64,000 nucleotides of DNA from Agromyces terreus (lineage in GTDB: Bacteria > Actinomycetota > Actinomycetes > Actinomycetales > Microbacteriaceae), in the NCBI RefSeq assembly GCF_009749465.1, contig NZ_WBIS01000002.1, positions 62,001-126,000 on the forward strand, in the 5' to 3' direction. Under the pieces are notes generated by a model. The model was not told where the DNA came from. It was given only the letters and a program-made list of their open reading frames with translations, and made no database searches. Each line of letters opens with the position of its first letter. The first letter of the stretch is position 1. Position numbers and translations under genes: made by a program. Of the stretch, positions 25,873-35,900 are shown piece by piece.

Positions 25873-26526
25873 TCAGCCGATCGGCTCGGCCTCGCGCAGC
25901 TCGACGGGCGCATCGCCGCGCGCGGCGAGCCGGGCCTCGAGACCGTCCCGCACCGCCGGCCACTCGTCGACGAGGATCGAGTAGACGGCACTCGATCGCC
26001 AGGTGCCGTCGGCGCGGCGCTTGTCGCGGCGCGCGAGGCCCTCGAAGGTCGCACCGAGCCGAAGGATCGCAGCGCGCGAGCGGGCGTTCAAGTTGTCGGC
26101 CTGGAGCTTGACGCGGCCGAACCCGTGATCGAACGCGGCTCCGAGCAGGAGCAGCTTCGCTTCGACGTTCACACCGCTGCCCCACACGCGCGGGTCGTAC
26201 CCGGTCCATCCGATGTGCGCCGACTCGTTCGGCAGGTCGATGTCGCCGAACTTCGTCGCCCCCACCACTCGGCCGTCGTGCTGTCCGCCCCGCAGGCGCA
26301 CCGTCCACGCCATCGCGTCGGGCGCGCTCGCGTAGTACCCGAGGGCGAAGCGCTCGAACCCGGCGTCGTCGGCGGGCATGCCCGCAGGCCCGCCGCCGTA
26401 CCCGCCGGCGAACACCTCTGGGCGGCGCAGCGCGACGGCGAGGTCGGCGACATCCGCCGCTTCGAACGGGGTCAGGCGGATGAAGCGGCCGACGAGGGGT
26501 TCGGCGGGCGGGAGCGCGGCGGTCAC
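25873..26526 (-). CDS. GNAT-family N-acetyltransferase (RimJ/RimL-like)
   Basis: A 217-aa acetyl-CoA-dependent transferase of the GNAT_3 type: RFIRLTPFEAADVADL at the N-terminus, IGWTGYDPRVWGSGVNVEAKLLLL as the acetyl-CoA-binding strand-turn-helix, and NARSRAAILRLGATFEG, the usual family ending. It may acetylate a protein N-terminus or a small amine. The GTG at 26526 is preceded by CAGACT, a one-off version of the -10 seen elsewhere, at leaderless spacing. Confidence 0.85.
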   Translation of the reverse strand: MTAALPPAEPLVGRFIRLTPFEAADVADLAVALRRPEVFAGGYGGGPAGMPADDAGFERFALGYYASAPDAMAWTVRLRGGQHDGRVVGATKFGDIDLPNESAHIGWTGYDPRVWGSGVNVEAKLLLLGAAFDHGFGRVKLQADNLNARSRAAILRLGATFEGLARRDKRRADGTWRSSAVYSILVDEWPAVRDGLEARLAARGDAPVELREAEPIG

Positions 26527-26586
26527 CGGACGAGTCTGCCACGGGGCATCCGCCGACGGAACCTACCGGTCGCTCCGGCGCCTGCG

Positions 26587-26592
26587 TAGGCT
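26587..26592 (+). promoter_or_regulatory. -10 (TAGGCT) of the small helical protein gene
   Basis: Here the hexamer lies 41 nt before the start codon and a GAAGGGGGA ribosome binding site (26621-26629) is present, so this message has a normal leader. Confidence 0.5.
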
Positions 26593-26633
26593 GCTCCTCA
26601 GCGGCGAAGACGCCGACGACGAAGGGGGACCCG

Positions 26634-26852
26634 ATGGCCGGATTCGACGACCTCGCCAAGCAGGCGGGCGAATTCATCGAGCAGAACAAGGACAAGATCA
26701 AAGAGGTCCTGAAGAGCGAGCAGGCCGAAGACATCAGCGACAAGGTCCTCGACGGCATCGGAGAGGCGGTCAAGAAGATCGCCCCCGAGGAGCACCACGG
26801 CACGGTCGACGACGTCAAGGCGAACATCGACAAGGCCGTCGGCGACCAGTAG
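26634..26852 (+). CDS. small charged helical protein, MT0933/Rv0909-antitoxin-like
   Basis: A 72-aa, acidic, entirely helical protein with Lys/Glu/Asp-rich amphipathic repeats (FDDLAKQAGEFIEQNKDKIK, HHGTVDDVKANIDKAVGDQ). This pattern fits the MT0933-like antitoxin family (Rv0909 type) of actinobacteria, many of which have no evident toxin beside them; none is visible here. Alternatively it may be a general stress protein. It has a strong ribosome binding site and a strong terminator behind it. Confidence 0.6.
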   Translation: MAGFDDLAKQAGEFIEQNKDKIKEVLKSEQAEDISDKVLDGIGEAVKKIAPEEHHGTVDDVKANIDKAVGDQ

Positions 26853-26857
26853 GAGCA

Positions 26858-26901
26858 CGAACGAGCGCCCCGCCCGGATTCCCGGACGGGGCGCTCGTTC
26901 G
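26858..26901. terminator. strong bidirectional terminator
   Basis: 15-bp perfect stem CGAACGAGCGCCCCG/CGGGGCGCTCGTTCG (26858-26872, 26887-26901) with a 14-nt loop, between the convergent small protein gene and the giant surface protein gene. Confidence 0.8.
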
Positions 26902-26914
26902 TCGCGGCGCGCGG

Positions 26915-29900
26915 CTACGCGGCCGTCTCTCCCCTACCTCGACGGCGGCGGAGCGCCAGCACGAGCGCGGCACCGCCGAGCATCAGCAGGCCGGCGAGCC
27001 CGGCGATGCGCAGCATGCCCGCGCCGTCGACGCCGGTCGGCGCCATGGGCGTGGTCGGGGGCGGCGGCGCCGGGAACTCGAACTCGTTGTCGACCGTGAT
27101 GCTCACCGGGTCGCCGACGCCCACCACGACCGGGGCGTCCTCGGTCGCGCTGACGGTCACCGCGATGGCACCGCCCGAATCGGTCTCCTCGGCCCAGCAC
27201 TCGGCCCCGACCGGCAGTTCGTCGAGCACGACGGTCTCACCGCCGGCGATCTGCACGGGCTCGTGGTCGAGCGCGACGTACGGCTCGTTGTTCGGGCCGC
27301 GGTCGAGCGTGCAGGTCACCTCGACGGTGAACGTCTGGCCCTCCGCGGATTCGACCGATCCGCTGATGGTCTTCTCGAGTTCGACCTGACCGTACTCGAA
27401 CGTGTTCGTCGCGGTGACGAGCAGGATCTCGGGCAGCCGCGAATCCTCCACGACGATGGCGTTCTCGTACGAGTCGTGGTCGACGACCGCCGAGGTCGCA
27501 CCGGCGGGGTCGGTCTCCTCGCCCCAGCAGTGCGTGCCGATCGGGAGGCGGGCGATGCGGCCGTCGGCGTAGCGCAGCGCCTTGAGGCCCCCGGCATCGA
27601 TCTCGATCGTGTTGGTGAGCACGATCGTGGGCGCACCCTCGACGTCGAGCTGGCAGGTCACCTGCACGGTGAACACGGCGTCCTGCACCCACGGGGCGTC
27701 GGCCGCGGGGCCGTCGACCTGCTTCTGCACGCCGAGCAGGCCCAGCGAGAACCGGTTCAGCATGCCGGCCGTGACGACCGATTCGACGCCGTCGGTCTCC
27801 TGGTCGGGAATGACGACCATGACCGGCGGCGGGGTGTCGTCGGCGCCGCCGTTGTCGACCTCGGTCACGGTGCACTCGGATCCGACCGGGATGCCGGTGA
27901 CGGTCTCGCTCGTGAACGGCCCGCGCGAGTCCTCGGAGCCGGGCACCACGAGCGCGACCGAGCGCACCGTCTGCCCCTCGTAGGTGCAGATCACCTGGAA
28001 GACGAACGGGCCGCTGGAGAACGTGGGCACGCCCGGACCGCGCACCTCCTTCAGCACGTTGAGCCCGCCGGTGCGGAACTCGTTGTCGATCGTGACCTCG
28101 ACCGGGTCGGCGGGGTCGTCGCCGACCACGATCGGGTTCGGCGTCGCCGTCCACTCGGTCGCGCCGCCGAGGTCGGTCTCGTCGACGGTGCAGGATGCCC
28201 CGGTGGGCAGGTCGTCGATCGTGACGACGTTGCCCGGGGCATCCGTCGTCAGCGTGAACGTGTCGTCGAACACCGTGTCGGGGTCGGCGGCCTCGAGCGT
28301 GCACACGACGTGCACCGTGTAGTCGCCGAACTCGCCCGCCCATTCGTCTGCGCCGGTGCCGCTGACCTGCTTGACGAGCTGCAGCGATCCGACGGTGAAG
28401 GGGTTGTCGACGCCGAGGAAGTTGACGTACGCGCCGTCGTCGTCGGGAACCAGGGTGAAGACCGCGCTCGTGGTCTCGCCGAGGTCGGTGGACGTGCCGT
28501 CCTGCTCGAGCGTCATGCCCGTGCCCGTCGCACCCCCCGTGTCGGTCTCGGTCACGGTGCACTCGGCGCCGGCCGGGAGCGTGTCGTACTCCGCGAACTC
28601 GCCGTCGGAGAGGCCGAACGTCTCGTCGAGCACCGTCTGCCCCTGGAACGTGCAGACGGCGGTGAACTGGAACACCGTGTCGTAGACGATCGGGGTGCCG
28701 TCCTGGTCGACGGCGCCGCCGTCGTCGACGGTCTTCGTGACGCGGAACCCGGCGTCGGGGTAGTCGTTGGTCACCGTGATCGTGATGTTCTCCGCGGTGC
28801 CGACGACGACCGGGTTCTGTTCGGTCGCGCTGATGTCGACCGTCCAGGCGCCCTGATCATCGGGCTCCTCCGCGTAGCACTCGGACGAGATCGGGATCTC
28901 GTAGAGCGTGACGATCTCGTCGGCCTCGAGTTCGACCGGCTCCCGGTCGTAGATCACGAGCGGCGGGTTGTTCGGCCCGCGGTCGAACGTGCACGTGACG
29001 AGGATCTCGAACGTGTACCCGGCGGCGTGGTCGGGGTTTCCGGTGACGTCCTTCTCGATCGAGATGTCGCCGAGGTCGTACTCGTTCGTCGCGGTAAGCT
29101 CGAGCGGTTCGGGGTCGTCGGAGTCGGATGCCACGACGATCACGGCGTCCTCGAACGAGTCGTGGTCGACGCGGGACGCGGTGGCACCCGCGTCATCGCG
29201 CTCCTCGCCCCAGCAGTGCGTGCCGACGGGGAGCAGGAGCGGGTCCCCGGTGGCGGGGTCGAGCACGGGCACCGTCTGCCCGCCGGTGACGAGCACGTCG
29301 CCGTCGTAGAGCGGAGTGCCGCCCTCGGTCAGCGAGCACGTGACGTGCACGGTGAACGTGGCGTCGGCCATGCCCGGCAGGCCGGCCCCGGTGCCCGACA
29401 GCTGCTTGGTCACCGAGACCGTGCCCGCGGTGAAGCGGTTCTCGAAGCCGGCCGTCGCGATCTCCTCGACCCCGGCGGCGGCCTGGTCGGGGATGGTGAT
29501 CGTCACGGGCGGGGGCGTGCCGTCGGCGCCGCCGTCGCCGGTCTCGGTGACGACGCACTCGCTGCCGACCGGGATGCCGGCGACCGTCGCCGACGTGAGC
29601 GGGCCGGCGGTGCCGTCGCCGGTGATCGACAGGTCGCCCTCGGCGACCGGCGAACCCTCGTAGGTGCAGACGTAGCCGAAGGCGAACACGACGTCTTCGC
29701 TGAAGCCGATGCCCGAACCCACGACCGTCTTCTCGATCACGAACCCGCCGGTGCGGTAGTCGTTCGTCACCGTGACGGTGATCGGGTCGCCGGCCGCGCC
29801 CTCGACCCCGACGGCGACGCTCGCGGGCTCGATGACCGGGTCGCCGGTGGCCCCGAGGTCGTCGGGCTCGGTGACGACGCAATCGGCGCCGGTGGGAAGG

Positions 29901-32900
29901 CCGTCGACCGTGACCGATCCGTCGGCCGGGACCACGAGGTCGGCGTCGTAGACGGTGTCGGGGTCGGCGCCCGCGAGGGTGCAGACGAGGTGCACGGTGA
30001 ACTCGTCGGGCGCCCAGGCATCCTCACCCGTGCCCGTGACGTCCTTCGCGATCGTGAGCGATCCCACCGTGTAGGCGTTCGTGACCGTCACGAGGTTCAC
30101 CGACCCGGCGTCGGTGTCGGGCTGCAGCGTGAACTGCACGACCGTCGAGTCGTCGAACGAGGTGTCGGTGCCGCTCTGCGTGAGCACGATCGACGTGCCC
30201 GCCGCACCACCGTCGCCGGTCTCCTCGACCGTGCAGTCGGCGCCGGCCGGCAGCCCGCTGTAGATCTGGTCGGTGCCGTCGGAGAGCGAGAAGGTCTCGT
30301 CGAGCACGGTCCCACCCTGGAACGTGCAGACCGCGGTGAACGTGAAGACCGTGTCGTAGGCGATCGGATCGCCGTCCTGGTCGACCGCGCCGCCGTCGTC
30401 CACCTCCTTCACCACCCGGAACCCGGCGTCGGGGTAGTCGTTGGTCACCGTGATCGTGATGTCCGAGCCGTCGGTCACCTCGATCGGCGCGTCGACGGTC
30501 GCGCTGATGTCGACGTCGCTCGCACCCTGCCGGTCGTCCTCCTCGGCGTAGCACTCGGACCCGATCGGGATGTCGCCGAGCGTCGCGGAGTCGCCGCCGA
30601 CGATCTCGACCGGCTCCCGGTCGTAGATCACGATCGGCGCGGTGCCGTCGCCGCGGTCGAACGTGCAGGTCACGAAGATCTCGAACGTGAAGCCGTCGGC
30701 GTGGTCGGGGTTGCCCGAGAGCTCCTTCGCCACCGTGAGCTCGCCGTAGTCGAAGGTGTTCGTCGCGGTGATCTCGAGCGTCTCGGGCTCGTCGCCGTCG
30801 TTCACCTCGACGACGACCGCGTTGTCGAACGAGTCGTAGTCGACCGAGGCATCCGTCGCCCCGCCGTCGCCGATCTCGTCGCCCCAGCAATGCGTGCCGA
30901 CCGGGAGGAGCAGCGGGTCGCCGGTCGCGGGGTCGGTGATCGTCGTCGTCGTGCCGCCCGTGACCTCGACGTCGCCGTCGAACAGGGGCGTGCCGCCGTC
31001 GGTCAGCGAGCAGACCACGTGCACCGTGTAGGTGCCGTCCGCGATCTCGGGGATCTCGGATGCCTCGCCGTCGACCTCCTTCGCCACGGCGATCGATGCC
31101 GAGGTGAACCGGTTCTCGACGGGCGCGGTGCCGATGGTCTCCACCCCTGCCGTCGTCTGGTCGGGGATCGTGATCACGACCGGCGGAGGCAGGAAGTCGG
31201 CCCCGCCGTCGGCGGTCTCCGTGATGGTGCAGTCGCTGCCCACCGGCAGGCCCGTCACGCTCTCGGAGGTGAGCGGGCCGGCCGTGCCGTCGCCCGTGAT
31301 CGAGAGCTCGCCGTCGTCGACGGTTGCGCCCTCGTAGGTGCAGACGTAGTCGAAGGTGAACTCGACGTCTGCGCTGTAGTCGATGCCCGAGCCGGCGACC
31401 GTCTTCTCGACGGCGAACCCGCCCGTGCGGAAGTCGTTCGTCACGGTGATCGCGACCGGGTCGCCGTCCGCGCCCTCGATGCCGATCGTGACCGACGCCG
31501 GCTCGATCGTCGGGTCGCCGGTGGCTCCGCCGTCATCGGGTTCGGTCACGGCGCACTCGGCGCCGGTCGGGAGGTTGTCGACGGTGACCGTGTCGTTCGC
31601 CGCGATCACGAGGTCGTCCTCGTAGACCGGATTCGTCGTCGCCTGGTCCCAGGTGCAGACGAGGTGCACCGTGAACTCGTCGGGGGCCCACGTGTCGGCC
31701 CCCGTGCCGGTCACGTCCTTCGCGATCGACAGTGAGCCGACCGTGTACTCGTTCGTCACCTCGAGCGCGGTCAGGTGCGTGCCGCCGGCGTCGTCGGGAA
31801 GGATCGTGAAGTCGACGCTGTCGGTCTCGCCGAGATCGGTCGCGATGCCGTCCTCGGTGATCTCGACCGTGGTGACGCTCGCGCCCGCGGCATCCGTCTC
31901 GGTCACGGTGCAGTTCGCACCCACCGGGAGCGGCGCGAATTCCTTGTCATCGCCGGCGTGCAGCGTGAAGTCGCGGTCGACTGGGAGCACGACATCGGCG
32001 CCGAGCCAGTCGCAGTTCGCCGTGAACGTGAACTCAGGATCGGCGGCGATCGGGTTGCCGTCCTGATCGACCGCACCGCTCTCGACGACCTCCTTCGTGA
32101 TCTCGAATCCGCCGATCTCGTAGGCGTTCGTGACCGTGACCGTGGCGTCCTCGACCGGCTCGGCGGGGAAGGGGTGCGCGATGTCGGTGCGGTCGCTGAA
32201 GTCGGCGCGAGCGACCACGGGGCCGGATCTGCCGTTGACGCCGGTCGGGTCGTAGCTCACGGTCGACCCCTGTGCGGTGAGTTCTTCGACGGAGCAGTCG
32301 GAGTAGAGCGGCAGCGTGGTGCCGGACCCCACCTCGACGAGCGTGCCGTCGGCCGGCACCTCCACCGGCGAGACGGCAGCGCCGGATTCGTCGACGAGGT
32401 CCACGTCTTCGCCGAGTGACGTGCACTGCACGTCGAAGTCGTAGGAGTCGGGCAGCGGGAACGGGAAGGATTCGGGCGCGACCTGCGACTTCTGGAGGTC
32501 GATCTCGCCGACCGGGAACGCGACGCCCGCGCGCACGGGTTCGACCGGGCCCTGGTAGTAGGCGACGCCCTGGTAGGTGGCGCGCGAACCCGCCGCGACG
32601 GTGTTCCATGCGATCGGCAGATCGGTGTCGTACGCGCCGGGGAGCGTGGCGGGGGTCTGCGTCTGGAACGTGATGGAACCCGTCGCGCCGGGCTGCAGCT
32701 CCGCGCCCGCGGGGAAGTCGAGCACGAGCTTCGTCGCGCGGGCCGTGGCGAGCTCGGCGGCCGGCGTCGTGTCGTCGAACGGGATCCAGTCCCGCGAGTT
32801 CACGTCGGCGGCGCAGGGATCCGTGTCGGGGATCGGCTCGCCGAGCGTGCTGTACCTGATGTCGGCGGCGTTGCACTCCTGGTTCGGCACGGTGGTCATG

Positions 32901-35900
32901 TAGAACCCCGAGACACCGGGGCCGGCAACGACGCTGAGGTTGCCGAGGTAGATCGGCCGCCACTGGGAACCGCGAGGCGAGCCCACGACGACACCGGTGT
33001 CGCCGACCGCGGGCAGCACGTCGATGCCGCCGACAGCATCGGCGGGCACGTTGCCCCGGTTGGTGAACTCGATCTTCCATTCCTCGACGCCCCCGGGCCG
33101 CGTGATCGGCACGCAGTTGTTGACGTAGTACTCGTCGTCGGCGTTCGGCGACGCGCACGCGTCGGCGTCGCCGTTCACCGCGAGCACGCCGAGGTCGTCG
33201 AAGTTCGCGTCGCCGGGCGCCGCGCCCGGCACGCCCGCCTCGACACCCTTGACCGACTTGCGCATCGCGATCGGCGCCGCGGGCTGGGGCGTGACCGTGG
33301 TGTCCGCGGTGCAGGTGGGGGTGTCCGTGGCCGGGTCGGCGCTCGGCTGGTTGAGATGCGTGTAGTCGCAGGTCTCGAAGTCGCGGTCGCTCGTCGCCGT
33401 GATCGAGTTCGCCACGGGGGTGCCGGGGGCGACGCCGTCGCGGAACTGCAGGTGGGCGGCGATCACGAGCACGTCGCCCGGGGCGAAGACGAAGTCGTCG
33501 GGCACGATGATCGTGACGGCGCCGCTCGCGGTGTCAAGCGATCCGCTGAAGCCGTCGGTCGGCAGCGCGTTGCCGTCCGAGTCGGTGAGGGCGAACTCGA
33601 ACACCGGGTCGACGCCCGGAACCGGCACGAGGTAGGAGCCGTCGCCGTCGCTCGCGACGGTGTCGGAGAGCTCGAGGCCCGTCATGTCCCACTGGCCGGT
33701 GTTGGTGACCGTCATCACGTACGGGATCTCGGCGTTGGGCGGGAACTGCTGCGCCGCGGCGCCGTCCTGGCCGTTGCCCGGGGACTTCTCGACGCTGATG
33801 GCGTTCGGGCGGTGCAGCAGGTCGGTGGTGTCCGAAGCGCTCGCGTCGGCCTCCCAGGTCACGCCGTTCGGCGCCTCCCATGCACCGCTGCCGTGGACGT
33901 CGACGGTGTCGGTGGTCGTGCCCTGCACCGTCTCACCGGGTGCGGTCTCGAGCCCGGGGAGCGTGGACGGCACGGGATACGAATCGATCTCGCCGTTCGG
34001 TCCGTAGTGCAGGTCGTCGAGGCGGTCGGCGATGAACGCGAAGGAGACGATCGGGTTGCGGGGGTTCTCCCAGTTGCTCTCGTTCTCGTCCTGCCGGACC
34101 TCGAACCGGATGCCGCGCACGTCGCCCGGGAGCACCCCGGTCGGGAGCGCCGGGGTCACCGTGTTGCCGGCCGAGACATCCTGCCAGTCGCCCACCTCCC
34201 AGCACGCGGTGAGATCGGCGTCGCCCGCGCAGGTCTGCACGAGCGCGCCGGTGCCTCCGTCGACGGCGTAGTCGACGCCGACGAGCGCCGAGACGCGGAT
34301 CTGGTCGAGGTTGGGCGGCATGTTGCGCTCGGGGAAGTCCGCGAACTCGAAGGCGTTCCAGAAGGTGGGCTCGTCGTCGGTGATGGTCAGCACGGTCGTG
34401 CGCACGTTGCCGGTCGGCTGGCCGCCGATGGTCACCGTGTACCCGTTCGGCGACTGGTCCTCGTAGCGGGATGCCGGCGAGATCGACTTGCCCGCGAGCA
34501 CGTTGTACACGGCGGGCTCGAACTGGAGGTTGTCGTCATCGGTGCCGTGCGCTTCGTCGGTGCTCGCTCCGCCCGGTCGCGATGCGTCGGCCGAGGCGAC
34601 GTTCGTCACGATGTCGCCCATCTGGGGGCGCACCGTCGGCGCGTCGCGCAGGAACTCTCGCAGTTGATAGGTCAGCACCACGCTCGTCTGCTCGGTCGTC
34701 AGGATCGCGACGCGATCGGGGTCGCGGTGGTCGACGGTGACGCCGATCACGTCGGTGAGCTGGGTCCAGTCGAGCGCCTGCGCCTCGGCGATCGAGTAGT
34801 CGTCGGATCCGCCCCCCTCGCGGTCCAACGTCACGATCGTCTGCGTGGCGTCGGCCGGCACGCTGATCGTGCCGATGGCGTAGAGGTTGAACGTGTTGTA
34901 GGTGTCGGTCGTCGCGGCAGGGGGCGTCGCCGGGTCGGACACCGTGAGCGCGGAGATGTTCGACTCGGTCTCGTTGCGCGCCGTGATGGTCGCGCTCACG
35001 AGCGGGTAGTCCTCCTGCGGCGCCGACTCGGGCGGCACCGGCATGGCGTCCTGGTCGAAGGTCTTCGAGACCGAGACGTTGACGGTGGTGTCGAGGATCG
35101 TGATGTCGTCGGCATCCTGCCCGTCGACCGGGCCCGGACCCTCGCCGTGCACCGCGACGGTGTTGCGCACCACGCCGTTCAGGCCCGAGTTGTAGGGCTC
35201 GTCGTGCAGCGTGCCCACGACCGGCCCGCCGTCGGACCGCTTCTCCTGACGCAGCTGGAAGGTGAGATCGAGGCCACGGCCGTTGCCCATCGACGAGGCG
35301 ACGCCCGATCCGGGTGCCGGACCGGTGCCGGCGCCGCGGTTCGAGCCCTCGACGTAGGTGAGCCGCACGCCGAGGGTCGAGGCGCGCTGGTCGTCGGTGA
35401 GCTCGAAGCGCGGGAACCCGCCGTCGCATGCGGTGCCGGTCGTGTCGACGGCCCCGCAGGCCTGCGCGGTGACGTCCGTCCAGGCATCCGCCGAGTCGTC
35501 GTAGAGCTCCACGGACGCGATGCGGTCGTAGACGATGAGCGGGTCGAGCGACGGGTCGACGGCCTCGATCGCGGCGAGATCCCACGCATCGTAGGCGGAT
35601 GCCGCGATGTTCGAGAAGTCGTCGCCGGCCGACGGATCGTCGGTGATGGTGAAGGACTCGAAGGGCACGCCCTGCGTCGACCAGCTGATGCGGGCGGTGC
35701 GCTGCTCGTCCGTGAACGCCGAGACGTCCTCGTCGAGCCACGCCTTGTCGACGAGGTCGACGCCGGGCCCGTCTTCGGGCCAGGGGTTCACGTCGATCTC
35801 GTCGCCGTCGGTCGCGTGGTTGTCGTCGGGCGAGGTGTCGTCGGGATTCGTGACGTCGGAGGAGGCGGTGTTCGGGATGTTCAAGGGGTCGGCGGCCTGC

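Noticed and set aside
26378..31735. 1785-aa open frame on the plus strand opposite the giant surface protein gene
   Set aside because: It is antisense to a gene with clear domains, signal peptide and anchor; composition is Arg/Asp/Val-rich nonsense and simply mirrors the repeat array in a GC-rich frame.
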